DNA from: a virus
Direction: 5' to 3' (one strand)
Length of the DNA stretch: 33,013 nt
Virus record (IMG/VR): IMGVR_UViG_3300009155_000146
Location: 1 to 33,013 of that record
Under the pieces are notes generated by a model. That model had not been told where the DNA came from. It saw nothing but the letters and a program-made list of their open reading frames with translations, and ran no database searches. The first letter of the stretch is position 1; each line of letters opens with the position of its first letter. The translations under genes and the position numbers were made by a program. This document shows positions 23,271-32,158 of this stretch, one piece after another.

Positions 23271-24146
23271 ATGAGCTGGCTATCTAGTATTTTTAACCCA
23301 CCGCAGCAATCTGCTCCTGCTGCTCCCGCCGCTCCACAGTACGGAGAGTCGATGCGTAATGTGCTACAAGCACAGATCGATCTTGCTCCTCAGATGTATC
23401 AGAAGGAGGCCGAGTATCAGCCCAAATATCAAGATCTCCAGAACCAAATACAAGCGCAACAGGCTAAGTCGCAACTTGCAACGTATCAGCAGTTGCAGCC
23501 TGGAATGTCTGATCTTGAAAATGCGTACACCAGACAAACGCAAGCAAATCAGCTTCAAGGATTACAACAGCGTGCGCCTGGTTACATACAAGCCTTTCAG
23601 CAGGCTCAGGGCACTTATGGAATTAACAAAGCATTGCAGGATTACGCCGAGGGAAATCTTGCAAAGCAGATGCAGAACGATTTCAAGCTTACGCCCGAAC
23701 AGCAAAGATCGGTTGACCAAGCAAGCCTATCGCGCTTTGCGGGCCGTGGCACTGCGCTTGGTCAACAGGCTAATCTTTCTAACATCTTAAACCGCTATCA
23801 ATTTCAGCAGCAACGTCAAGCACAAGGCTTGCAGCAGATGAGCGGAATTGCATCACACCTTGGCGGACAATCTGGTGCTGCACTAACCTCGTTCTACCAG
23901 CAGCCCATGTATGCCCAAAATTTTGCTGGCAATACAGCGCAGACCTCACTAATGGCTCAACAGCAGGCTGGGCCACAGTATTTCAACCCAGAGTCTCAGA
24001 CAGGCATGGGATCGATCTATGGTGCGTACAACGCTCAAATGGGCTATGCTGGGGCACAACAGCAGGCACAAGCAGCACAGAATGCAGGAAGTCGCAGCAT
24101 GTTTGGCTCAATTCTTGGTGGTGCATTAAGCGCATTTAGATTTTAA
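23271..24146 (+). CDS. Gln/Ala-rich internal virion (ejection) protein, 291 aa
   Basis: The protein is extremely rich in Gln and Ala with long predicted helices (QAQIDLAPQMYQKEAEYQPK, DLQNQIQAQQAKSQLATYQQ) and a Pro/Ala N-terminus (MSWLSSIFNPPQQ). The C-terminal 100 residues are Gly/Gln/Tyr-rich and end in FGSILGGALSAFRF, a hydrophobic glycine-containing segment that could insert in a membrane. Composition and place after the nozzle gene fit the first of a set of ejection proteins that leave the capsid with the DNA, comparable in layout to T7 gp14-gp16. Family not recognised. Confidence 0.6.
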   Translation: MSWLSSIFNPPQQSAPAAPAAPQYGESMRNVLQAQIDLAPQMYQKEAEYQPKYQDLQNQIQAQQAKSQLATYQQLQPGMSDLENAYTRQTQANQLQGLQQRAPGYIQAFQQAQGTYGINKALQDYAEGNLAKQMQNDFKLTPEQQRSVDQASLSRFAGRGTALGQQANLSNILNRYQFQQQRQAQGLQQMSGIASHLGGQSGAALTSFYQQPMYAQNFAGNTAQTSLMAQQQAGPQYFNPESQTGMGSIYGAYNAQMGYAGAQQQAQAAQNAGSRSMFGSILGGALSAFRF

Positions 24147-24148
24147 TT

Positions 24149-24739
24149 ATGAAACCAGAACAAATGTTTGGAGGGCAGGCACCAATAGCTATGGCTCAGA
24201 TGGGCCAAGGTTGGCCTCAAGTTGGAGCAAGTATTGCCAACAGTACGCTTGCTGGCTACGAAGGCATAGCTAAAGGTATTGGAGCGGGTATTGCTAGCGT
24301 TGCAGATGCTTATGCCAAGCATAAGGAGATGCAGCAGACCAACAAGGCTTACGAGAACTTAATCAAGAATCCTGTTGCTCAAAAAGCTCTTGGTTTAAAT
24401 GCTGATACCGCTCAACAGTTTTTAATGCAAGCCGACAATCTTGGAACAAAAGCAAAGCACAATTTGTTTTCCACGTTTATTCCAATGACGTTGCAACAAA
24501 ATCAAACATCAGATCAAATTACTGCTTCAAATTGGAGAACAATATACGGAGAGCAGCAAGCTGGTGAACGTGCTAAAATGCAGATTGAAGGAAATCCATT
24601 GAACATAACTGCTCCTGCTCAAGCTTTGCTTGATTACGAAAAAGCAGCAGAACTTAAAAGGCTAAGAGAAAATGCTCCAGCAACATTAGAAGCATTTAAA
24701 TCTGGAATGGCAGATCTCAGAAATTTGTGGAATAAATAA
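24149..24739 (+). CDS. internal virion (ejection) protein, 196 aa
   Basis: A 196-residue, mostly helical protein with a Gly/Ala-rich, moderately hydrophobic N-terminal part (GASIANSTLAGYEGIAKGIG then AGIASVADAYAKH) followed by charged helices. This is the pattern of small ejection proteins that form a channel across the envelope. It stands second in the four-gene internal-protein run with only TT between stop and start. No specific family was identified. Confidence 0.55.
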   Translation: MKPEQMFGGQAPIAMAQMGQGWPQVGASIANSTLAGYEGIAKGIGAGIASVADAYAKHKEMQQTNKAYENLIKNPVAQKALGLNADTAQQFLMQADNLGTKAKHNLFSTFIPMTLQQNQTSDQITASNWRTIYGEQQAGERAKMQIEGNPLNITAPAQALLDYEKAAELKRLRENAPATLEAFKSGMADLRNLWNK

Positions 24740-24741
24740 AT

Positions 24742-26151
24742 ATGAGCGCACTTGACGATTATTACGCACAACTTGAATCTGAGGCTAAAAATGCCAAAAG
24801 TTCTATTTTTGATAAAATTGCCAATGGATATATTGATATGGAAACATATCTTCAAGATGCAAAAAGAAACCTTTATGGAAATCCCAGTGAAGATCAATTA
24901 AGGCGCGAGTTGCAGCGTCAAAAGAATGCCGATATATTGGCATCTCAAGAAAGAGTGGATGCTTCAAACCCATCGGTAAATTACAGCCCAGGATTATTTG
25001 AAAAGTTAAAATCAGATTGGCGCGATGCTGCTAATTTTGATTGGAGAAATCGTGAGAATGTTGCGCCACAATATCAACTTGATGTTTATGGAAACATTTC
25101 TGCGCCAACGCCACCACAGCCTGCTCTTGAATTTTCTTCAACACGTCCAGTTGATGTTCGGGCACATGCAATACCAGAAGGATGGCAACAGTCTGGGCAG
25201 GCACCAGAGCAGTTAAGTCAAGAAACTCTTGCGGCATTAATTCCCGAGGAACGGGCCGCTCAGGCACAGGGTTATGTTCCTGCTAAAGTTCAAATAGTAT
25301 CACAATTATCGCAACCTGTTAAATCACAAACTCAGTTTCAATTTCCTGAAGATGTTTATAATCAAAAAAAACAGGAAGGATTAAATTTAAAAGCTCAATC
25401 TATTTCAAAAATAAATGAGATTGCTAGATTGTTGCCACACAATGAAAGAGAAGATTTTCGCAAATCTTTAACATCAGAAATGGAAGCTGCATTAGCTGCA
25501 AAAAATCTTAGAACTGAAGAGTTTTCAAAAGTAAGTCCACACGTTGAGGCTCTTGGAAAAGAATTGTTAAACGATAATACAAAAAGATCTTCTATTGCAG
25601 ATGCCATTTCATCTCAATTAAAAGCAATTGATGCTCCTATTCCAAAAGGAGTTTCACCAGAAAATCATGCAGCAAATATAATTCGAGAACTATCTGGCCC
25701 ATGGCTTAAAACAGTCAATGGTATCATGGGAACTTCAGATGCTATTGCTGAAAGAGAAGGAGATCGATTAATGGGGGGCACAACAGGACAATGGGTTAAT
25801 TTTAGTAATTTTCTAAGGCAAGGAAAGAGCATGTTTGAAAATACTCCAGATCAATTAGCTGTTTATAAAAAGACGCTTGTTGATGTAATGCACACTTTAC
25901 AAAGCCAAAGCAATTTGTCATTTAACAAGATTGCACTTCAATCTAGTCCTGAGACTGCTCAAAACTTTTTAGGGCCAGATTTGCAAAAGCCATATGCTGG
26001 AAAAGTTGATCAAAGATATGGCACTCCAATATCTCCAATCTCTCGCATAACAAGAGAAAATCCACAAGTGCAATCAGCAACGGCACCAGAAGCAAGAAAA
26101 ACCAGATCTAGGATTATTGGGCCTGGTGGCAAGTTTATCGACACGCCTTAA
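24742..26151 (+). CDS. internal virion protein, 469 aa
   Basis: The 469-residue protein is helical and polar with Gln/Ala/Pro-rich linkers (PAKVQIVSQLSQPVKSQTQF) and no cysteine. No enzyme motif was found. The C-terminal two thirds are noticeably AT-rich (much AAA/GAA/ATT codon use) compared with the start of the following gene, which suggests different histories within the operon. It ends RSRIIGPGGKFIDTP one base before the 1547-residue gene. By order it would be the gp15-like middle part of an ejection complex. Confidence 0.55.
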   Translation: MSALDDYYAQLESEAKNAKSSIFDKIANGYIDMETYLQDAKRNLYGNPSEDQLRRELQRQKNADILASQERVDASNPSVNYSPGLFEKLKSDWRDAANFDWRNRENVAPQYQLDVYGNISAPTPPQPALEFSSTRPVDVRAHAIPEGWQQSGQAPEQLSQETLAALIPEERAAQAQGYVPAKVQIVSQLSQPVKSQTQFQFPEDVYNQKKQEGLNLKAQSISKINEIARLLPHNEREDFRKSLTSEMEAALAAKNLRTEEFSKVSPHVEALGKELLNDNTKRSSIADAISSQLKAIDAPIPKGVSPENHAANIIRELSGPWLKTVNGIMGTSDAIAEREGDRLMGGTTGQWVNFSNFLRQGKSMFENTPDQLAVYKKTLVDVMHTLQSQSNLSFNKIALQSSPETAQNFLGPDLQKPYAGKVDQRYGTPISPISRITRENPQVQSATAPEARKTRSRIIGPGGKFIDTP

Positions 26152-26152
26152 T

Positions 26153-29100
26153 ATGCCACAGCAAATCTATATTCCTAATCGTGATGCAACGCTGGAGTAT
26201 CCAGATGATGCTACTGACGAGCAGATTAAAGCTGACATTGATAGCTTGTATCCGCGCAACGGAGAGGATGTTTTCAAAGATACTCAAAGCTACAACGCAA
26301 TTGACTATCGGCCATCGTATCAAGACTTCTTAAAGCTTGAGGCATATCAAGCTGAATTAGGAAAAGATGATCAACGCGGCATTGTCGAGAAAGGATTTGA
26401 TGCTGTATCGGCTTTTGGCAAAGGGCTGAAGCACATGCTGGTCGATGACATTGGTGGTGCCATAGTGGCGGGAAGTAAGCTTGCTGCTAATGGTGAATTT
26501 CAAAAAATCGTTAATTCACTCATTGAAGGTTCCGCTCAAGGCATGGCATATCCTGCAATGCTGGCTTACTCCGAAAACACACAGAGTCCTCTATTTAAAC
26601 TAAAGTCGTTTATCACAGGCGCAGGAACTCCTCAAGAACGCTACGAACAGTTTCTTAATGCTAGGGATATGCAATCTGCCATGAAGATGGCTGAATCTGG
26701 CGAAATGCCAATGATTCGTGAGTTTAAAGATTTTGGTGGCGTAGATCCTAAGGTTGCAAAAGGTGCCAGTTATGTTCTTGATGGATTTGCTGTGGGAATG
26801 GCAGCATCCAAACTTGTTGGTGGTGCAGCTAGGGCTGGCATGACAGGAGCTGAATTGCTTGAGCAAACTAGCAAGCAGATGGCAGCAGAAGCTAAAACGG
26901 CAGGCATGGCTAAGGCTGTGTTTGGCGCTACAGAAACTGCTTCTAGAGCTACTAGCTACCTTGCAGATTGGCAACGTGGAGCGCAGGCTTATACTGATGC
27001 AGTACTTGCAGGAGCAAGAGAAGAGGCGGGAAAACTTATTGATACTAATCCAGCTAAAGCACAGCAACTGCTTGAGGAAGCTACTCAGCATACACAAGAT
27101 GTTATAAACACAGCTAAAAAAGCTGGAAACTGGATGGGTAATCTTGAGCGTACAGCAGGAACGTATGTGCTGTTAAATGCTGCTCTTGGATCTGCTGGCG
27201 GATTGGCTCCACTGGCTATTTCTGCAACTGCCAGGCTCGGAGAAGGCTTTGCCAAGTCTGCTGAATTCTTTTCTGGAATTGCTAAAGAAGCTGCTGATAT
27301 TGCAGCTCAGCGTGGAGGTGGGCAGGTTTCTGCTTTGGAAAGCGTCGCATCTCAAGGCTCAACCTACGGACGTAGGAAAGTAGCTGAAGCAATATCAAAG
27401 TATGGAATTCCAATTGGCGAAACACTTAAAGGGGCCGCTCAAGGTGCAATTGCTGGATCTATTATTGGTGGAGCAATTGGTTATGGAATGGAAGGTACAC
27501 TGGAGGGTGCTGCTGAAGCTGCCGGTGGAGGTGCTGGATTTGGTGCCGTTGCTGGTACGGTGGCTGGGGCAAAATCACAAATCACCGGAGAGGCATACAA
27601 GCAACGTGTTCTGAAGGACTTTGCACGTGACTACAACGAACGTCCCAATACGACTACAGTTGATTTTCTAAAGCAGACTGAAGTGTTTGATCGAAATGGA
27701 GATGTTGTTGGTGTATCGGATTCTTTCATTCCAGTCGAAATTAATGACAAGGCAGCTAGGGCTAAAGCTGTTGAGCGATTTTCTGGTAAAGAATTGTCTC
27801 GCATTTTATCGCTTACTAAAATTGCTGAAGAGTCTGGGGCAAAAGTTGTCTTCCATGATGATGGTTTTTCCATGCCAGATCATCACGGCACTAAGTACAA
27901 TGGCGTAACCATTTTTACTGGTGCTGATGGTAATCCTACGATTCTACTTAACGTAGATCGCATGAAGGCATCCACTGCTTCTCACGAAGTATTTCATGCT
28001 TTAGTGGGTGATGAATTTGCCAAGCAGATGCGCGAGCAGTTGTTTGGTGATATTACCAAATTTGATCCAGATGCTTTTGCGGCTAGCGAGCAAGGCGCAC
28101 AGTTTCGTTCGTTTGTAAAAACATACGGACGCAAGGCTCCTGAAGGTCAAACATTTATAGATACAACTCTTAGGGCACTTGATGATCGCAATATTGCACC
28201 TGCTGACAGAGCGGCAATGCTGGCGCGTGCGACTGAAGAGTTTGGCGCGTACTACTTTGAAAACTGGGCACAAAACAAACATCCTGACGTTTTCTTAAAA
28301 GACAAGGTTCCTAACGTGTGGGAGTCTGCATTTAGAAATGTCACAGATAACTTGTTTCGTGAACTTGGAACAGAACAAGCCAGAGCGCATGGTGGAGTCG
28401 TTGATCCAATCACTGGTCACTTTTATCGGGATGGCAAACGAATCGTTATTCCTGAATGGGATGCTTTAGCGTCTAAGTTTCTGGATGAGCATCGTAACTC
28501 CACAAATCGTCCGCCAGAAGGATTTAAGCCAGTTGCACAAATTCCAAAACCCACATCTGCAACTGGAGTAATTGGCGCACCACCTGAAACGGTTATTGAT
28601 GTAGAAGGTAGGCGTGTTGTACAGGGCATTCGCGCTCCTGTGCCATCGGATCGATACACTGCTGCTGAAGAACGGATGGCAGGTACTACAATACCATCTG
28701 GGCCACCAATGACCACTGGCAAGTTGTTAGAGATTGCTGACACTGCTGTTACTCGATCTGTTGATGTGGTTGATGCACCAACGCGCACTCGACTTGTGCA
28801 AAAAGTGTTGGATGAAATGGAGCGCACTCGGCGTGAAGGTGGCAGCAACAACCCTACAATATTCATTGATGCTGGTGGTGCTGGAATGATTGAGGCTCCT
28901 AATCCGTACTATAAGCCTGGAGCCAAACCTAAACCAACAAAGCCTGCCAAGGTTACGCCAACAAAAGCTCCTGCTGCTGTTGTAGAGGTGGCAACTCGTG
29001 ATCTGCCTACTGCTGTTAAGGAGTCATTGCCAACAACCAAGCCAAAGGAAAAGCCAACTGCTGCTCCTACGCCAGTGCAGTCTCCATTGGTTCCAAATGA

Positions 29101-30796
29101 TACTCTGATTAAATTTACTCCGCCTACAATAGAGGCTGAGATTGTATCACAGACTCCAATTAAATCAGTAGAAGATGCTTCCAAGGTTACCCAGACACCA
29201 ACGCTTTTAAGGGCTATTCCTGACGCTCGTAAGTTAGAAGCTGTGCAGGCACTTGGCTTTGCTGATGAATACGGCAAGAACTTAAAAGAACGTCAAAAGA
29301 TTCATAATGCATCAGATATTGAATTTAGAAAAATCTTTGGAGAACGAATTCTTTCAACTCAAGACGTTACTGACAAGCTAACTCCTAATCGGTTTAAGGA
29401 AAAAGAAAAGCAGATTGGTCAATCTATTGTGCATGTTTCGCATCTATCTGCCGAGATGCTTCAAGAACTTAAAGCGTATACTACTCCAGATGGTGTGCAG
29501 CCATTTGCTGGCAAGGGCGAATCGCTTGATCTGCTTGCTAAAAGCTTGAACGATGGCACGCCGATGCGCTGGAGTGGTTACCATGAGATCCTAAATGAGA
29601 AGGGGCAAGTCGTTGACTGGTATCACGTCACAGACCGACTTGTGGTGCCTTGGGGAATCGAGAAGTTGCCTGACTCTGGTTTGCGTGTGCGTTGGCTTGA
29701 CCTCGATCAAATGCGCGACAACTTAAATGCGTATCTTAATAATCCTGCTTACATTAAGCGCACTAAGGATTTGGGTTATACCGCAAGAAGTCTTGGCTTA
29801 AGCCATGCCAAGATGCAGCAAGCTTTGGGTGCATATGTTGCCAACTTAAATAAAGGTGCTTCCAAAGTGCCAACTGCAAAGTTGTTTGGAGACATGTACT
29901 TTAAAGGCGATGAAAAGCGCGGCGCACAGTTCCGAGACATGCTTTACCTTGTGCGTGACATTGCTCCTGCTAAAGGCATTCAATTTGAAAACAATCCTCC
30001 TTGGGACATTGGTTCAGCGCGGCAAGCTGAAGCGGAAATGCGTAAGGCTATTCCTGGCCGTGAAGAGGTGCGTAGACCTGGTGGTACAAGCACCATCTCT
30101 GATGGTCGCTTAGACCGTATGGAAGCCATTAAACCAGCACCACAAGGTGAGCAATTTAAAGTCCCATACAAATACAAGGCGTACAATAGCATGGAGGCTA
30201 ACTTTCAGCCTGCTGATGTGCTTGTAGAGTCGTTAGGAAACGGATCTGTGGCTACGGACAAACGTACCGGATGGCGTATGGTCAGCAAGGATGGCAGATC
30301 TCAAAAGCTATACCGCCCAGATGGCTCGCTTCACGGTGTTTACAAAAGTGCCGAAGAGGCTAAACTTGCGCTAAATAAATTGACGCTTAAGAATACAGAA
30401 AAGCAAATGCGCTTTCAGCCAAGCACAATTGAAATAATTGATATTTCCGCTGTTCCATTTAAGGAAAAACATCAAGAAAGAGGTAAAATTGATGCTATAA
30501 AACAAGCATATGGAAATGATTTTGCTGAAATTGATTGGAGCGAACAACCAAAACCAATTGTTTCAGTTACCAATACTGGAAAAATGCAAGTTGAAGATGG
30601 ACATCATAGAATGATGGCTTTTAAAGAGTTAGGCTTCAAGGAAGTTCCTGTGATTGTGGTTGATAAAAATAAATGGGATAACCTTGAGGCAGAAAAAGGA
30701 TTTAATGGTGCAGGAATTGCAGTTGCCGAAGAAGTTGGAGATGAATATACCGCAGGACAAACCTCCTATCAGGGAGGAAGAAAACAAACTAATTAA
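26153..30796 (+). CDS. 1547-aa polyvalent internal virion protein: metalloprotease motif, glycine-zipper segment, ParB-like domain
   Basis: I use ATG 26153, one base after the previous TAA. Domains in order: a short N-terminal module (IYIPNRDATLEYPDDATDEQ then IKADID) common in large virion proteins; helical regions; an Ala/Gly-rich hydrophobic stretch (about 422-480, with GAIAGSIIGGAIGYGMEG) able to enter membranes; a zincin motif HEVFH at 611-615; a long Pro/Thr/Lys linker (about 920-1000); a mixed domain (about 1070-1345); FQP motifs at 1351-1353 and 1421-1423 flanking a small domain; and a C-terminal ParB-like fold with EDGHHR at 1481-1486 and KEVPVIVVD. Multi-enzyme virion proteins of this kind were termed polyvalent proteins. 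It probably enters the cell with the DNA. Roles of the individual domains are inference. Confidence 0.85.
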   Translation: MPQQIYIPNRDATLEYPDDATDEQIKADIDSLYPRNGEDVFKDTQSYNAIDYRPSYQDFLKLEAYQAELGKDDQRGIVEKGFDAVSAFGKGLKHMLVDDIGGAIVAGSKLAANGEFQKIVNSLIEGSAQGMAYPAMLAYSENTQSPLFKLKSFITGAGTPQERYEQFLNARDMQSAMKMAESGEMPMIREFKDFGGVDPKVAKGASYVLDGFAVGMAASKLVGGAARAGMTGAELLEQTSKQMAAEAKTAGMAKAVFGATETASRATSYLADWQRGAQAYTDAVLAGAREEAGKLIDTNPAKAQQLLEEATQHTQDVINTAKKAGNWMGNLERTAGTYVLLNAALGSAGGLAPLAISATARLGEGFAKSAEFFSGIAKEAADIAAQRGGGQVSALESVASQGSTYGRRKVAEAISKYGIPIGETLKGAAQGAIAGSIIGGAIGYGMEGTLEGAAEAAGGGAGFGAVAGTVAGAKSQITGEAYKQRVLKDFARDYNERPNTTTVDFLKQTEVFDRNGDVVGVSDSFIPVEINDKAARAKAVERFSGKELSRILSLTKIAEESGAKVVFHDDGFSMPDHHGTKYNGVTIFTGADGNPTILLNVDRMKASTASHEVFHALVGDEFAKQMREQLFGDITKFDPDAFAASEQGAQFRSFVKTYGRKAPEGQTFIDTTLRALDDRNIAPADRAAMLARATEEFGAYYFENWAQNKHPDVFLKDKVPNVWESAFRNVTDNLFRELGTEQARAHGGVVDPITGHFYRDGKRIVIPEWDALASKFLDEHRNSTNRPPEGFKPVAQIPKPTSATGVIGAPPETVIDVEGRRVVQGIRAPVPSDRYTAAEERMAGTTIPSGPPMTTGKLLEIADTAVTRSVDVVDAPTRTRLVQKVLDEMERTRREGGSNNPTIFIDAGGAGMIEAPNPYYKPGAKPKPTKPAKVTPTKAPAAVVEVATRDLPTAVKESLPTTKPKEKPTAAPTPVQSPLVPNDTLIKFTPPTIEAEIVSQTPIKSVEDASKVTQTPTLLRAIPDARKLEAVQALGFADEYGKNLKERQKIHNASDIEFRKIFGERILSTQDVTDKLTPNRFKEKEKQIGQSIVHVSHLSAEMLQELKAYTTPDGVQPFAGKGESLDLLAKSLNDGTPMRWSGYHEILNEKGQVVDWYHVTDRLVVPWGIEKLPDSGLRVRWLDLDQMRDNLNAYLNNPAYIKRTKDLGYTARSLGLSHAKMQQALGAYVANLNKGASKVPTAKLFGDMYFKGDEKRGAQFRDMLYLVRDIAPAKGIQFENNPPWDIGSARQAEAEMRKAIPGREEVRRPGGTSTISDGRLDRMEAIKPAPQGEQFKVPYKYKAYNSMEANFQPADVLVESLGNGSVATDKRTGWRMVSKDGRSQKLYRPDGSLHGVYKSAEEAKLALNKLTLKNTEKQMRFQPSTIEIIDISAVPFKEKHQERGKIDAIKQAYGNDFAEIDWSEQPKPIVSVTNTGKMQVEDGHHRMMAFKELGFKEVPVIVVDKNKWDNLEAEKGFNGAGIAVAEEVGDEYTAGQTSYQGGRKQTN

Positions 30797-30805
30797 AGAA
30801 CTTGT

Positions 30806-30961
30806 ATGCCACTCAAACACTCTTCCTCCGACAAGGCTTTTACCTACAACCTCAAGGCCGAACTAGGTGCAGGCAAGCCACAAAAGCAGGCTGTTGCTAT
30901 TGCGTATTCTGTTCAAAAAGAAGCGGCTAAGAAAGAAGCTGCTGCTCGCCGTAAAAAATAA
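30806..30961 (+). CDS. small conserved basic phage protein, 51 aa
   Basis: The 51-residue product contains GKPQKQAVAIAYSVQKEA, a motif that recurs in many small phage and prophage proteins (often annotated DUF6496-like in my memory), followed by a Lys/Ala/Arg-rich tail. It begins 9 bases after the giant gene. The basic helical tail suggests nucleic-acid binding, but the function is not established. Too short for many gene finders. Confidence 0.7.
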   Translation: MPLKHSSSDKAFTYNLKAELGAGKPQKQAVAIAYSVQKEAAKKEAAARRKK

Positions 30962-31060
30962 TACGGCTACTCTTGACAGAAAATCCAAAACTCCCTTTGC
31001 TTGGATTAGCACAGGGCAGCATGTTGCTGCGCTCTGTTCTAACACAAAAACACAATACAA

Positions 31061-31762
31061 ATGAAAGTTGCTAAAATTCAGGACATTGAGAACCTAGCAG
31101 ACGGTTCTGTGATTGGCGAGATGACAGTGCAGGTTAAAGCTGCATTCCCACCCAAGACTGGCGAAGGCAAGTACGGCCCATGGAGGGTACAAGCTTGTAT
31201 CCTCAAGGATGCTACTGGCGAGACCAGAGCCTCTTTTTGGACAAATGACGATATGCAGGCCGTTGTGGGCCAGACCATCACGATCAAGTCACAAGCAGGC
31301 TCCAAAGGCTTGCAGGGCTTAAAGGTCAAGGCTAATAGTCACTCTGGCAAGAACGAGCTGGATGTGTCCGATAAGGCCGCGATCATTGACCAGGCTGGTG
31401 ATGCTGTGGAGCAGTACAAAGATGCCGTCAAAGTAAACGCGCAGATTGCTGCTTCTAAAGGAACCGTGAAGGACGCCAAGCGCATAATCTTTCAATCCGC
31501 GCAACTATATGTAGAGTGCGTCAAAGCAGGCAAATGGATCACAAGTCAAATTGAGGGTGGTTTGTCTACCGATCACTTCCAAGCGGTTGTGGCGTCCTTG
31601 TTTATCTCTGCTGATAAGCAGGGGTTAGCCAAGTCATTCCCGCTAGAGCAGTCCCGTCCCGAGTCTGTTGAAGTACAGGACGAGATTCGTCTGGAAGAAA
31701 AGCCAAAGAAGAAGGGCAAGTCTGTTGAATCGGACGAATTCGAAACGGAACATGGCTGGTAA
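31061..31762 (+). CDS. OB-fold single-strand DNA-binding protein candidate
   Basis: In this 233-residue protein, residues about 16-90 read as an OB fold of the RPA/tRNA-anti type: GSVIGEMTVQVKAAFPPK, then GPWRVQACILKDATGETRAS and FWTNDDMQAVVGQTITI. A helical middle follows, then a charged, disordered C-terminus ending ESDEFETEHGW, similar to the acidic protein-docking tips of ssDNA-binding proteins. With a resolvase next door it fits a replication-recombination block. It is longer than typical bacterial SSB and would coat ssDNA and recruit partners. ATG 31061 overlaps no other credible gene. Confidence 0.75.
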   Translation: MKVAKIQDIENLADGSVIGEMTVQVKAAFPPKTGEGKYGPWRVQACILKDATGETRASFWTNDDMQAVVGQTITIKSQAGSKGLQGLKVKANSHSGKNELDVSDKAAIIDQAGDAVEQYKDAVKVNAQIAASKGTVKDAKRIIFQSAQLYVECVKAGKWITSQIEGGLSTDHFQAVVASLFISADKQGLAKSFPLEQSRPESVEVQDEIRLEEKPKKKGKSVESDEFETEHGW

Positions 31763-31832
31763 CACTGAATGGATTTTAGTCCTATCTGTGACACTTTTGT
31801 GTCTCTGGACTATTGTGCATTACGAGCGATGA
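31752..31832 (+). CDS. 26-aa membrane microprotein bridging SSB and resolvase genes
   Basis: ATG 31752 lies inside the last codons of the OB-fold gene, and the TGA at 31830-31832 overlaps the resolvase ATG (ATGA at 31829-31832). The 26-residue product MAGNTEWILVLSVTLLCLWT... is one hydrophobic helix with a short basic end (HYER). The double overlap makes it a plausible coupling cistron. It is the second such single-helix microprotein in the window, after the one at 987. Confidence 0.45.
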   Translation: MAGNTEWILVLSVTLLCLWTIVHYER

Positions 31833-32158
31833 ACCAACGCCAAAAAGGAGCAAGAGGTGAACGTCTCTGGCGTGATGAACTCCGCGAAGCTGGGTTCACT
31901 GCTAGAAGGGGGCAGCAATTTGCAGGTGGCACAGATAGTCCTGATGTCATCTGTGAAGAGTTGTCTGGCATTCACTTTGAAGTTAAGTGCGTGCAATCGT
32001 TAAACATAGAGACTGCAATCGCTCAGGCATCACGGGATGCTGGTGACAAGAAAGATTGGGTCGTGGCGCACAAACGTGATCGCAAACCTTGGCGGGTTAC
32101 TATGTCACCAGAGTTGTTTTTCAAACTGCTCCGTGAAGGCATGGATTGTCTGAAATGA
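31829..32158 (+). CDS. Holliday junction resolvase-like PD-(D/E)XK nuclease
   Basis: From ATG 31829 the product is 109 residues. It opens with NQRQKGARGERLWRDELREA (Glu11), then GGTDSPDVI (Asp39) and HFEVKCV (Glu51, Lys53), the E-D-ExK set of Hjc-type archaeal/phage resolvases and related PD-(D/E)XK nucleases. It would cut branched DNA before packaging or during recombination. I prefer this start to ATG 31769, because the extra 20 residues (MDFSPICDTF...) do not look like the family and because the ATGA overlap with the microprotein frame marks 31829. The length is near the family norm. Confidence 0.8.
   Translation: MNQRQKGARGERLWRDELREAGFTARRGQQFAGGTDSPDVICEELSGIHFEVKCVQSLNIETAIAQASRDAGDKKDWVVAHKRDRKPWRVTMSPELFFKLLREGMDCLK

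Noticed and set aside
30973-31001. Perfect TTGACA hexamer before the SSB-like gene
   Set aside because: The sequence at the expected -10 distance is TTTGCT, which is a poor match, so I did not call a promoter.
30867-31064. 65-codon + frame over the small basic protein and the following gap
   Set aside because: It overlaps the recognisable GKPQKQAVAIA protein in another frame and has no ATG in its unshared part.
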